NCBI GenBank assembly: GCA_016844935.1
Contig: JAERTK010000316.1
Location: 1-64,000, forward strand
Reading direction: 5' to 3'
DNA: 64,000 nucleotides
From: Desulfobacteraceae bacterium
Lineage (GTDB): Bacteria; Desulfobacterota; DSM-4660; Desulfatiglandales; Desulfatiglandaceae
The position numbers and the translations under genes were made by a program. How positions within the stretch are numbered: the stretch's first letter is position 1; each line of letters opens with the position of its first letter. This document shows, in pieces, positions 43,069 through 52,078 of the stretch. The notes beneath the pieces are model-generated. The model was given only the letters and a program-made list of their open reading frames with translations. It made no database searches and was not told the DNA's origin.

Positions 43069-46000
43069 ATGGACAATACTCCCCTATATAACAGTCGGAT
43101 TATCAGGACGTTTGTGGAATACTTGCGAAAACACTATCCTGAGGTAGAGATTGATTCTGTTTTGGCCTACGCAGGAATAACGACGTCCGAAATTCAAGAT
43201 GGGACACAATGGTTTACACAAAGTCAGGTTGATCGCTTTTATGAAATCGTGGCTACCAAGACGGGCAATCCGAATGTGGCCAGGGAGGCGGGGCGGTTTT
43301 CAGCGTCTACCGAAGGGCTGGGTGCTGCAAAACAATATACAATGGGTTTAATGAGCCTGACGTCTATCTATTTGCTAATGGGAAAGCTCTATCCTTTAAT
43401 GAGTCGGGCAGCCCACATAAAGGCAAATAAAATAGGTCCCAACAAGGTTGAAATTATTTGCACGCCCAAGCCGGGTGTGGCGGAAAAGCCATACCAGTGC
43501 GAAAATCGGATAGGCACATTTGAAGCTGTCGCAAAATTTTTAACCGACAGGGCCGCTCAGGTGGAGCATATTTCATGCTTCCACAAAGGTGATATGGCCT
43601 GTCGGTATGTTGTTACTTGGGAAAAAACACCATCCCATTTTTGGAAAAAGATACGCAATTACGGGATTTTGTCCTCAATTGTTCTTTGCTCTGCCCTCAT
43701 CCCGTTTCTTCCAACGGTTTCATGGGTAACCCTTTTGATGATATGTGCCTCTTTCACAACGGCCGCCTCGTTTTATTCCCAGTATCTGGAAAAAGCAGAG
43801 CTGATCAAAACCATTAAGACCCAGGGCGATGCCGCCAAAGACCTTTTGGAGGAGACCGATATCCGGTACAATAACGCTATTTTTGTGCAGGAGATCGGAC
43901 AGGCTATTGCTTCTATTCTGGATATCGATGACCTTATCAGAACTGTGGTCAGTGTGATGCAGAAGCGGTTGGATTTTGACCGCGGCATGGTGATGATTGC
44001 CAATCGAGAAAAGACCCGCCTTATTTACAAAGACGGTTATGGGCACTCCCCTGAGTTGGAAGTGCTTCTTACACGTACAGGTTTTCATTTGGACAATCCA
44101 CATTCACGAGGGGTTGCGGTGGAGGCGTTCAAAAAACAAAAACCTTTCCTTGTAAATGATATCGCTGAGATAGAAAAGGACCTTTCTGAAAGGAGCTGGG
44201 CATTTGTCAAAAAGATGGGCTCCCGTTCGTTTATCTGCGTACCGATTGTCTATGAAAATGAATCCCTGGGGATCATCATCATGGACAATATCCGTTCAAA
44301 AAGGACACTCGCCGGGAGCGATATGAGCCTTTTGATGGGCGTCGCATCCCAGGCGGCCATCAGTATGGTTAACGCGATCTCTTTTAAGAAACTCCAGGAA
44401 AGTGAGGAAAAATACCGAACCATCCTGGAAGGGATTGAAGAGGGATACTTTGAAGTGGATCTGACTGGCTGCTTAACGTTTTTCAATGACTCCATCTGCA
44501 GGATAGTAGGATACCCCCGTGAGAGACTCATGGGTATGAACAACCGGGAGTATACCGATTCGGAGACCTCTGAGAGGATGTATAAGGTTTTCAATGAAAT
44601 TTATCGTACCGGAAAGACGACGAATATTATCGATTACCAGGTTATGCGGGGGGATGGGGGAACGGTAAGCCTCGAGCTTTCCGTCTCCCTGTTGAACGAT
44701 TCGGCAAGCAAACCGGCGGGCTTCAGGGGGGTTGTCCGGGATGTCACTGAAAGAAAACAAGCCGAGGCGGCTCACCGGGAGAAACTGGCGGCAGAAGCCG
44801 CCAACAGGGCAAAGAGCAAATTCCTGGCCAGCATGAGCCACGAGATAAGGACCCCTCTAAACGGCATCATCGGCATGACGGAACTGGCCATGATGACGGA
44901 TATGGATGGCAAGCAGCGGAATATTTTACAGACCATCCAGGCGGAATCGAACTCCCTGCTGGGTATTATCAATGATGTCCTCGATTTTTCCAAGATTGAG
45001 GCGGGAATGCTTGAACTGGAGGAAATATCATTTGATCTCGGGAGTATCGTCGACAATCTTTTGAACAGCTTTGCACACAGGGCCAAGGAAAAAGGTCTGG
45101 AGATTAAGGCATTACTGGCGCCGGATGTCCCTTCCGGTGTTATTGGCGATCCCGGGCGGTTGAGACAGATATTGACAAACCTTGTGGCCAATGCCGTTAA
45201 ATTCACTTCCGGAGGAGAGATCAATGTGGAGGTTCATGTGGCTGAAGATCTTGGCAGGGGTGTGAAGCTGCGCTTTTTGGTACGGGATACGGGGATTGGA
45301 ATTCCAGAGGATAAAAAGGAGACCATCTTCGAAAGCTTCACACAGGCGGACAGCTCAACCACCCGGAAATACGGTGGAACGGGCCTGGGAATCAGTATAT
45401 CAAAACACCTGGCGGAAATGATGGGCGGCGAGATCAGTGTTGAGAGTGAAGTGGGGGTGGGGAGCTGTTTCCGGTTTACGGCGGTTTTCCCCGGGAAAAC
45501 CACTGAAAAGGGTGCCAGGATCAAAAATGATGAAAAACCGGTTATCAAGCCAAATCGGGAAGAGAAACCGAGGAATCCGGTTAAGGTGCTATTGGTGGAA
45601 GATTATCCAACCAATCAGGATGTGGCCATAGCCCATCTCAACATGGCCGGTTACCATGTGGACCTGGCGGAAAATGGCCTGGAGGCATTGGCGCTTTACG
45701 GGAAGAACCACTACCACCTCATCCTCATGGATCTTCAAATGCCTGTCATGGATGGTAATGAGGCTACCCGGGAAATCAGGAAACTTGAAATTCAAAGCAG
45801 GCAACCGGAAACCGGCCATGAGACATCCGATCATCATCAGGCACCATCCGGCAGTGCTCATTCGCGATCAACAACCCAAAGGATCCCTATCATTGCCATG
45901 ACAGGACACGCGGTGGAAGGTTACCGGGAGGAATGTTTAGCCGCCGGGATGGATGATTACATCACCAAACCCTTGACGAGGAAACGTTTTTTGGCCATGG

Positions 46001-46479
46001 TGGAGAAGTGGGCCGGGGGTGGGGATGGGGAAATTCCGAACCCCCAGCCCGCCCCGCAATTGAATACATTTATCCCTGATACACCGGGACTTGCGTTGCG
46101 CTCCGGTAAGGATCAATCCAAAAAGGGCCTTCCCATGGATTTTGAGAGGGCATTGAACGAATTTGAAGAAAACGAGGCGCTGCTCATGGAGGTTTTGAAG
46201 GGTTTCATCGAAAATGTCAGAGGTCAGATAGAGGTCATTCAACAGGCCCTGATACGCCAGGACGCTGACCGGCTGATGAGAGAGGCGCATTCCATAAAGG
46301 GAGGCGCGGCGAACCTGAGAGCGAACACGCTTTCCAGAATAGCATTTGAGCTTGAAAGTATCGGGAAATCCGGTGAATTTCGGAACGGACCTGAGGCGCT
46401 CGGAAGGCTCGAAAAGGAGCTTTGTGGTCTGGAAAGATTTGAAAGAGCCCTGGTAGACAGATCGGAACATCTTTTATGA
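43069..46479 (+). CDS. Hybrid sensor histidine kinase with GAF, PAS, receiver and Hpt domains
   Basis: A 1136-residue membrane kinase. Residues 1-190 are a sensor region whose end (GTFEAVAKFLTDRAAQVEHISCFHKGDMACRY) recalls V4R-type ligand domains. Two membrane helices lie near 195-240. Then come GAF (275-440), PAS (445-560), HisKA (phospho-acceptor in FLASMSHEIRTPLN), HATPase (DTGIGIPEDKK, GGTGLGISI), receiver (VEDYPTNQ, LILMDLQMPVMDG) and Hpt (EAHSIKGGAANL). A 30-residue low-complexity insert splits the receiver before IPIIAMTG. The layout allows a full phosphorelay, probably to the HD-GYP protein whose gene overlaps its stop by four bases. Confidence 0.92.
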   Translation: MDNTPLYNSRIIRTFVEYLRKHYPEVEIDSVLAYAGITTSEIQDGTQWFTQSQVDRFYEIVATKTGNPNVAREAGRFSASTEGLGAAKQYTMGLMSLTSIYLLMGKLYPLMSRAAHIKANKIGPNKVEIICTPKPGVAEKPYQCENRIGTFEAVAKFLTDRAAQVEHISCFHKGDMACRYVVTWEKTPSHFWKKIRNYGILSSIVLCSALIPFLPTVSWVTLLMICASFTTAASFYSQYLEKAELIKTIKTQGDAAKDLLEETDIRYNNAIFVQEIGQAIASILDIDDLIRTVVSVMQKRLDFDRGMVMIANREKTRLIYKDGYGHSPELEVLLTRTGFHLDNPHSRGVAVEAFKKQKPFLVNDIAEIEKDLSERSWAFVKKMGSRSFICVPIVYENESLGIIIMDNIRSKRTLAGSDMSLLMGVASQAAISMVNAISFKKLQESEEKYRTILEGIEEGYFEVDLTGCLTFFNDSICRIVGYPRERLMGMNNREYTDSETSERMYKVFNEIYRTGKTTNIIDYQVMRGDGGTVSLELSVSLLNDSASKPAGFRGVVRDVTERKQAEAAHREKLAAEAANRAKSKFLASMSHEIRTPLNGIIGMTELAMMTDMDGKQRNILQTIQAESNSLLGIINDVLDFSKIEAGMLELEEISFDLGSIVDNLLNSFAHRAKEKGLEIKALLAPDVPSGVIGDPGRLRQILTNLVANAVKFTSGGEINVEVHVAEDLGRGVKLRFLVRDTGIGIPEDKKETIFESFTQADSSTTRKYGGTGLGISISKHLAEMMGGEISVESEVGVGSCFRFTAVFPGKTTEKGARIKNDEKPVIKPNREEKPRNPVKVLLVEDYPTNQDVAIAHLNMAGYHVDLAENGLEALALYGKNHYHLILMDLQMPVMDGNEATREIRKLEIQSRQPETGHETSDHHQAPSGSAHSRSTTQRIPIIAMTGHAVEGYREECLAAGMDDYITKPLTRKRFLAMVEKWAGGGDGEIPNPQPAPQLNTFIPDTPGLALRSGKDQSKKGLPMDFERALNEFEENEALLMEVLKGFIENVRGQIEVIQQALIRQDADRLMREAHSIKGGAANLRANTLSRIAFELESIGKSGEFRNGPEALGRLEKELCGLERFERALVDRSEHLL

Positions 46480-47477
46480 AAATCTTGATAGTGGATGATG
46501 AACTTGTGAGCCGCAAGAAACTGGACCTGCTGGTCAGGAGTTTAGGCTATGAGACCCTTGTTGCCAATGATGGGGTGGAGGGCTGGGAGGTTTGGAAAAA
46601 AGAGAGACCGAGAATGGTGATTACGGACTGGATGATGCCCCGTATGGATGGTCTGGAACTCTGCACGAGAATTAGAGAGGCTGAAGGGAGCCAGTACATC
46701 TACATCATAATGGTCACCTCAAGGGAAGATGTCAACGACCTTGTCAGGGGCATGGATGCAGGTGCAGATGACTTCATCACAAAACCTTTTGTTAAAGCGG
46801 AACTGGCTGTAAGGATCAGGGCCGGAGAAAGGATATCCGGTTTCGAGAGCAGGGATATCGTTATCTTTTCCCTGGCCAGGCTGGTGGAGTCACGCGATTT
46901 GGAAACAGGCCATCATCTGGAACGTATACGGCATTACTCAAAAGAGCTGACAGCAGCCATCCTGGAGCTGGATAATCCCCCCCGGGAAATCGATGCTTTG
47001 TTTCAGGATAATATTTTCCTCACCAGCCCGCTGCATGATATCGGAAAGGTGGGGATTCCGGACCATATATTGCTTAAACCGGGGCGGCTTGATGATGAAG
47101 AGATGCAGATCATGAGAAAACACGCCATCATCGGTTTTAATACCATCAACGAGGCCTTAAGAAAATATCCCAAGGCCGACTATCTGCGCATGAGTGCGGA
47201 AATTGCCCTCTCTCATCATGAAAGATTCGATGGCCACGGATACCCCAACGGCCTCAGAGGGGGAGAGATCCCACTTGCTGCGCGGATAGTGGCCTTGGCG
47301 GATGTATATGACGCGTTGGTCAGCAAGCGGGTATATAAAGAGGCGTATGAGCATGGTATGGCAAAGACAATCATCGAAAAAGAGCGAGGACGGGGTTTTG
47401 ATCCCATGGTAGTGGACGCTTTCCTGTCCTGCGAGGACAAATTCATAGGAATCTGCGAGCGCTTCCCCAAAAATTAA
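46476..47477 (+). CDS. REC-HD-GYP response regulator (c-di-GMP phosphodiesterase)
   Basis: A 333-residue protein. Residues 1-120 form the receiver (IVDDELVSRKK, MVITDWMMPRMDG, FITKPFVKAEL). Residues 135-330 are an HD-GYP domain with HHLERIRHYSKEL, SPLHDIGKVGIPDHILLKPG and SHHERFDGHGYPNG, all signature residues present. Its ATG overlaps the stop of the hybrid kinase gene, so the two are translated together, and the kinase is its likely phospho-donor. Confidence 0.93.
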   Translation: MKILIVDDELVSRKKLDLLVRSLGYETLVANDGVEGWEVWKKERPRMVITDWMMPRMDGLELCTRIREAEGSQYIYIIMVTSREDVNDLVRGMDAGADDFITKPFVKAELAVRIRAGERISGFESRDIVIFSLARLVESRDLETGHHLERIRHYSKELTAAILELDNPPREIDALFQDNIFLTSPLHDIGKVGIPDHILLKPGRLDDEEMQIMRKHAIIGFNTINEALRKYPKADYLRMSAEIALSHHERFDGHGYPNGLRGGEIPLAARIVALADVYDALVSKRVYKEAYEHGMAKTIIEKERGRGFDPMVVDAFLSCEDKFIGICERFPKN

Positions 47478-48331
47478 GTCGGCCTGGTGCCTTTGCAGAG
47501 GATCAACGGTGTATAGGTAAACCGCCTGGGGTCATTGAAGAATTTGGAAAAATCGGCAAAAAATTTCTTATGCCCGCCCGGATAATGCTCAAAGGTATTT
47601 GGGGTCTTCCGGGAGGCCATCTCCAGTTTCTTTGTCCAATTGAACAGATCCGATTCCTTTGTCTTTCCGTAAATCAGATGGTGTGCTTTCAGATCCATCC
47701 GGATATTTTCATAGCCTAGATCATATAAATATGAATAGAGTTTTCTTCCCGCGTAGGGGTCAAAGTCATACTCCCTCTGCATCACGTCGACGATCTGAGA
47801 CAGTATCCTTTCCACTTCCGGGGGCATCTCGTAATGACTCATGCAGTTATAATCCAGGTCAAGCAAGCAAAGAGAGCCACCCGGTTTAAGGCAGGCCGTC
47901 AGGTTTTTAACGATATTGACACTTTCTGTACGGTGGTATTCCAGCACAAAACGGACCCAGATCAGGTCAAACAGTCCCTCATCTTCTAAAGGGTCCCTCA
48001 GATTGTGGACACGGAAATCCATATGCGGTTTGCGGTAATGCTTTTTTGCATATCTGATCCTTTCCCTGGAATAGTCAACCCCGAGTATGCTGCCGCCCGG
48101 GTGAACTTTTTCATGAAGGATAGCGGTTACTTTCCCCGGGCCGCATGCCGCATCCAGAACCCTCATACCTGGGGCTATGCCGCACCAGTCGGCCTCTTCA
48201 CGTACCTTTTCCGGATGGGTTTTAATATCCAACCGAAAAGCTTCTTCGTCGTTTTCCATCAAGTAAGAACCGGAATGTGGCATGGCTGACTCAATCAAAA
48301 AGGGACAAAAGAAAAACCTGGCATTTGGCAT
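47474..48331 (-). CDS. SAM-dependent class I methyltransferase
   Basis: About 285 residues with a Rossmann methyltransferase core: motif I VLDAACGPGKVT, motif II region ILGVDYSRERI, FDLIWVRFVLEYH and LKPGGSLCLLDLDYN. The C-terminal part is less typical and may set the substrate, which is unknown. ATG 48331 is chosen because AGGGGGT lies five bases upstream; the frame could also start at ATG 48283. It follows ridA closely and converges on the HD-GYP gene with a four-base overlap. Confidence 0.85.
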   Translation of the reverse strand: MPNARFFFCPFLIESAMPHSGSYLMENDEEAFRLDIKTHPEKVREEADWCGIAPGMRVLDAACGPGKVTAILHEKVHPGGSILGVDYSRERIRYAKKHYRKPHMDFRVHNLRDPLEDEGLFDLIWVRFVLEYHRTESVNIVKNLTACLKPGGSLCLLDLDYNCMSHYEMPPEVERILSQIVDVMQREYDFDPYAGRKLYSYLYDLGYENIRMDLKAHHLIYGKTKESDLFNWTKKLEMASRKTPNTFEHYPGGHKKFFADFSKFFNDPRRFTYTPLILCKGTRPT

Positions 48332-48348
48332 GATACCCCCTAAGGCTA

Positions 48349-48393
48349 TCACACGTGAGCGATGGCCTCGATTTCAACCCGCGTCTCAAAGGG
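48349..48393. repeat. 45-base exact repeat, copy B (ridA 3' end)
   Basis: Parent copy of the block found at 39171-39215. It lies in the native ridA gene and codes for PFETRVEIEAIAHV and the stop. Confidence 0.9.
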
Positions 48394-48732
48394 GAGGCAC
48401 GCTGCCTGGATGCACGTTCTGGCCGGGAGATCTTCCCCGAAATATTTTTTGTAGACGACGTTAAAACGGGCAAACTCCTCCATATCAAGGAGGTAAACGG
48501 TTACCTTCAACACCTTTTTCAGGGACGATCCCGCTTCTTCCAGGATGATTTTCAGGTTCTGCAGGGCGAGCTCCGCTTCTTCCTCCACACTTCCCAGCTT
48601 GAGCTCATTCGTCTCCGGATCGATAGCGCCCTGTCCCGCTGTATAGATGAGCCCGTCATGGACGACCGCCTGGGCGTAGGGGCCGCCTGTAACTGCTGCC
48701 TTCTCTGTATGAAATACTTTTTTATCTCCCAT
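48349..48732 (-). CDS. ridA: RidA family enamine/imine deaminase
   Basis: A 127-residue RidA (YjgF/YER057c) protein. It begins KVFHTEKAAVTGGPYAQAVVHDGLIYTAGQGAIDPETNEL and ends with the conserved arginine and glutamate in PARTCIQAACLPFETRVEIEAIA. RidA hydrolyses reactive enamine and imine intermediates formed by PLP enzymes. GGAGAG precedes ATG 48732. It follows a branched-chain-type ABC transporter, and RidA is linked to branched-chain amino acid metabolism. Its last 45 bases are copied at 39171-39215. Confidence 0.93.
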   Translation of the reverse strand: MGDKKVFHTEKAAVTGGPYAQAVVHDGLIYTAGQGAIDPETNELKLGSVEEEAELALQNLKIILEEAGSSLKKVLKVTVYLLDMEEFARFNVVYKKYFGEDLPARTCIQAACLPFETRVEIEAIAHV

Positions 48733-48779
48733 TTTTTCTCTCCGTTGAAACGATTTGTATGAACCCACATCCAAAAAAA

Positions 48780-49484
48780 CTACAAACCCAAATAGGTTTT
48801 TCTGATATGCGGATTTTCCAAGAGCCATTGCCCATCGCCGCTCAGGGCGATTTCTCCGTTTTCGAGGATATATCCCCTGTGGGAGATGGTCAGGGCGTGA
48901 AAAACGTTCTGCTCAATGAGGAGGATAGCGGTGTTCCGCTCATTGATCTTACGGATGATCTCAAATATGGTGGTGACCAGAAGCGGCGCAAGCCCCAGGG
49001 AAGGCTCATCGAACATCATGAGCTTGGGTTTGGACATCAACCCCCTTCCGATGGCCACCATCTGCTGTTCCCCGCCGCTCAGGGTCCCCGCCTTCTGGCC
49101 GAACCGCTCCTTCAAGCGGGGGAAAAACCCGAATACTTCCGCCATGGTTTCCTTTCGGACCTTTTTTGTATGGGGGAACTGCGCGCCCATTTCAAGATTC
49201 TCCCCCACCGTCATGGTGGGGAAAAGTTGCCTTCCTTCAGGAATATGGCTGATCCCCATTTCCACAATCCGGGTCGTGGAGGCCCGGGTGATATGTTCAC
49301 CCCCAAATTCAATGGTGCCCTTCCGGGGACGGAGAATACCGGAGACGGTTTTGAGGGTGGTTGATTTTCCGGCGCCGTTGGAGCCGATAACGGAGACTAT
49401 TTCTCCTTCGTCTGCCTCAAAACCGACGCCTCTCAAAGCCTGAAGGTCCCCGTAAAAGACATCTATGCCGTCAACCCTGAGCAT
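48780..49484 (-). CDS. livF: Branched-chain-type ABC transporter ATPase (LivF), system 2
   Basis: A 234-residue ATPase: Walker A GSNGAGKST, signature LSGGEQQM, Walker B LMMFDEPSLGLAPLLV. The short length and FHALTISHRGYILENGEIALSG region are typical of LivF. It overlaps livG by 14 bases and closes the operon livK-livH-livM-livG-livF. Confidence 0.94.
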   Translation of the reverse strand: MLRVDGIDVFYGDLQALRGVGFEADEGEIVSVIGSNGAGKSTTLKTVSGILRPRKGTIEFGGEHITRASTTRIVEMGISHIPEGRQLFPTMTVGENLEMGAQFPHTKKVRKETMAEVFGFFPRLKERFGQKAGTLSGGEQQMVAIGRGLMSKPKLMMFDEPSLGLAPLLVTTIFEIIRKINERNTAILLIEQNVFHALTISHRGYILENGEIALSGDGQWLLENPHIRKTYLGL

Positions 49485-50202
49485 TTAAAAACTCCTTGCC
49501 CAAATAGGCTTCAATCACTTTCTCATTTTTCACAACGTCCGTGGGGGTGCCTTCGGCAATCCTGCTGCCGTAATTGATGACCAGCACCCGTTCTGAAAGG
49601 GCCATAATTCCCTGCATGACATGTTCAATGAGCAGAATGGAGACCCCTTTTTGGTTGACCTCCCGGATCAGATCAATAATCTCAGATACCTCCGTGGGGT
49701 TCAGTCCCGCCATGACCTCGTCCAGAAGCAGAAGTTTCGGCCGGGTTGCCAGGGCGCGTGCCATTTCCAGCCTTTTTCTGAGGGGAAGGGGCAATCCTTC
49801 GGCTTCCTTATGGGCCATGGGACCCAAGCCGGCCCACCCGATGATCTCCATGGATTCTTCGCGAGCCTTTTTTATGGAAGTTTCCCGTGTCAGGGCCCCC
49901 ACCATCACGTTGTCCAGAACCGATATGGTCAGGAATGGCTTCACGATCTGGAAAGTTCGGGCAAGACCCGCCTGGCATACCTGGTAAGGCTGCATATTTG
50001 CCAGGGATTTTCCTGAAAATATCATCTCTCCTGAATCAGGCGCGTTAAAGCCGCTCAAGCAATTGAAAAGGGTGGTTTTGCCGGCGCCATTGGGACCGAT
50101 CAGTCCCAGGATCTCTCCTTCCCCCAATTCAAAAGTGAGTTTCGAGATGGCCGTCAGACCCCCGAACCGCTTATTCAGCTCTGTTACCTTCAGGATGCTC
50201 AC
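49471..50202 (-). CDS. livG: Branched-chain-type ABC transporter ATPase (LivG), system 2
   Basis: A 243-residue ATPase with Walker A GPNGAGKTT, the LivG motif FQIVKPFLTISVLDNVMVGAL, Walker B LLLLDEVMAGLNPTEV and the ending AYLG. The usual signature LSGGQ is replaced by GLPLPLRKRLEMARALA, as is common in LivG proteins. Confidence 0.94.
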   Translation of the reverse strand: MSILKVTELNKRFGGLTAISKLTFELGEGEILGLIGPNGAGKTTLFNCLSGFNAPDSGEMIFSGKSLANMQPYQVCQAGLARTFQIVKPFLTISVLDNVMVGALTRETSIKKAREESMEIIGWAGLGPMAHKEAEGLPLPLRKRLEMARALATRPKLLLLDEVMAGLNPTEVSEIIDLIREVNQKGVSILLIEHVMQGIMALSERVLVINYGSRIAEGTPTDVVKNEKVIEAYLGKEFLNAQG

Positions 50203-51212
50203 GATTCCGCTTCAGCCTCATTTCTTTTTTGGGTGTAAACCGAGTTCTTTTCATCCAGCTTCAGCATGGGGTTTAACCATCTTTTCACGTAATAGATAAT
50301 CCCTTTCGGCATGAAAAGTACCACGAGAACCGCAATAACCCCGTACAGAATCAAATGAAGTCCTTCAAACCCTCCCTTTGTAAAATAGGCTCTGGAGATT
50401 TCGGAGAGGGGTGTGAGGATAAATGATCCCAGGACCGGTCCCAGAATGGTTCCCAGGCCCCCGATGATGGGGCGCAGAATCAGTTCTATGCTGAGGGCCA
50501 TGCCGAACAGGGTATCGGGGTGAAGGTAGAAAATATAGTTGGCATAAAAGGTGCCGGCCAGAGAGGTCATGAAAGCGCTTAAGGCAATGGCGATCATATT
50601 ATATTTGAAAGCATTGACGCCCAGGGCCTGGGCTGCATCTTCATCTTCCCTGATGGCTACCATGAAACGCCCGGCCCTTGAAAGTTCCAGGATGCGCACC
50701 ACAATGACGGAAAAGACCATGAAGCCTAAGGCGATATAATAGTAGGGAACATTCCCCCTGAACTGGAAGTTCCAAAAAGAGGGGTTGAAGTCCAGAAAGA
50801 TCCCCGAAAAGGACCCGAGGGCTTCCACGTGGGAAACAATCAGGCGGGTAATTTCCGCAAAGGCGATGGTCAGGATGACGAAATAAACGCCCCTGAGCCC
50901 GAAACGAAATCCCAGGTAGCCCAGGAAAAGGGCGATCATTACCGCGAAGACGCCTCCCACCAGCATACCGATCCATGGGCTGAGCCCGTAGTTCTGGGCC
51001 AGGTAGGTGGAGGTGTAGGCCCCCACTCCCACGTAGAGCGCATGTCCCAGAGAAATATGTCCCGTATACCCGGTGAGGATATTCCACGATTGCCCCAGAT
51101 AGGCAAAGAAAAAGATCATGACAAAAATACCCAGGACATACTTCTCAAGGAAAAGCGGCAGCAGTAGAAGAATGGCCAGCACGGCGGCAAGGAAGATATG
51201 GAGCCGGGTCAT
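50199..51212 (-). CDS. livM: Branched-chain-type ABC transporter permease (LivM), system 2
   Basis: A 337-residue permease with 8-10 membrane helices. The motifs LTGYTGHISLGHALYVGVGAYT and RLIVSHVEALGSFSG and the cytoplasmic coupling loop GRFMVAIREDEDAAQALGVN are typical of LivM. Overlaps livG and livH by four bases. Confidence 0.95.
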   Translation of the reverse strand: MTRLHIFLAAVLAILLLLPLFLEKYVLGIFVMIFFFAYLGQSWNILTGYTGHISLGHALYVGVGAYTSTYLAQNYGLSPWIGMLVGGVFAVMIALFLGYLGFRFGLRGVYFVILTIAFAEITRLIVSHVEALGSFSGIFLDFNPSFWNFQFRGNVPYYYIALGFMVFSVIVVRILELSRAGRFMVAIREDEDAAQALGVNAFKYNMIAIALSAFMTSLAGTFYANYIFYLHPDTLFGMALSIELILRPIIGGLGTILGPVLGSFILTPLSEISRAYFTKGGFEGLHLILYGVIAVLVVLFMPKGIIYYVKRWLNPMLKLDEKNSVYTQKRNEAEAES

Positions 51213-52078
51213 TTCTTCCCCCCTAAAAGTCCCTGGGGACGAAAAAGCATGATGACAATCAGTATCCCGAAACTGACCACCTGTTTGAGAGTGGCAGGCA
51301 AAAAGAGGGTGGACATGGATTCGGCCAGGCCCAAGATGAGGCCTCCCACAAGGGCGCCCACGAGATTTCCCATGCCGCCCAGAATCACCACAATAAAGGC
51401 GGTCAGCGTGAAATCGTGGCCCAGACTGGGAGAAAGGGGCATGAGCGGCAGCAGCAGCGCCCCCGCGGCCCCGGTTGTGGCCGCCCCCAGACCGAAGGAA
51501 AAGTTGTTAATGCGGCTCACATTGATGCCCACGAGGGTCGCGGCCATGCGGTTATCGGCCGCGGCCCTGATGCGTTTGCCCATATTGCTCTTTTTGAGGA
51601 AAATGAAGATGGCAAAGGTAATAATAATAGCAAAGGAAAAGGCAATGAGGCGTGACACGTCGATCATGGCGCCTCCCAGCCAGATGGTATCCAGACTGAA
51701 AGCGGTGTGCGGGCTCCGGTGGTCCGGGCCCCACAGCAAAAGCGCCGTATTTTCCAGGATGATCCCGATGGCCACAAGGGGAAGCACCTGCATGGCCTCA
51801 GGGTAATCGAGGATCCGGTTGACCACAGAAGACTGGATGACATAACCGAGGAGGAAGATGCCGGCTGAAACGATGATAAGCGACAGATAGGGCTCCACGC
51901 CCAACAGAACAAATATCCAGTAGGAGATATACATGCCGATGACCATCATCTGGCCATGGGCGAAATTAATGACCCCCATTACCCCGAAAATGAGGGAGAG
52001 CCCCAGGGCAATGAGCCCATAGAGCCCTCCCAGCAGAATCCCCTGGAACAGGAGCTGCAGGGCAAGGGTGGAATCCAT
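51209..52078 (-). CDS. livH: Branched-chain-type ABC transporter permease (LivH), system 2
   Basis: A 289-residue permease: LYGLIALGLSLIFGVMGVINFAHGQMMVIGMY at the start, coupling loop MGKRIRAAADNRMAATLVGINVSRIN and GGMGNLVGALVGGLILGLAES near the end, all diagnostic of LivH. Its start shares a base with the livK stop. Confidence 0.95.
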   Translation of the reverse strand: MDSTLALQLLFQGILLGGLYGLIALGLSLIFGVMGVINFAHGQMMVIGMYISYWIFVLLGVEPYLSLIIVSAGIFLLGYVIQSSVVNRILDYPEAMQVLPLVAIGIILENTALLLWGPDHRSPHTAFSLDTIWLGGAMIDVSRLIAFSFAIIITFAIFIFLKKSNMGKRIRAAADNRMAATLVGINVSRINNFSFGLGAATTGAAGALLLPLMPLSPSLGHDFTLTAFIVVILGGMGNLVGALVGGLILGLAESMSTLFLPATLKQVVSFGILIVIMLFRPQGLLGGKK

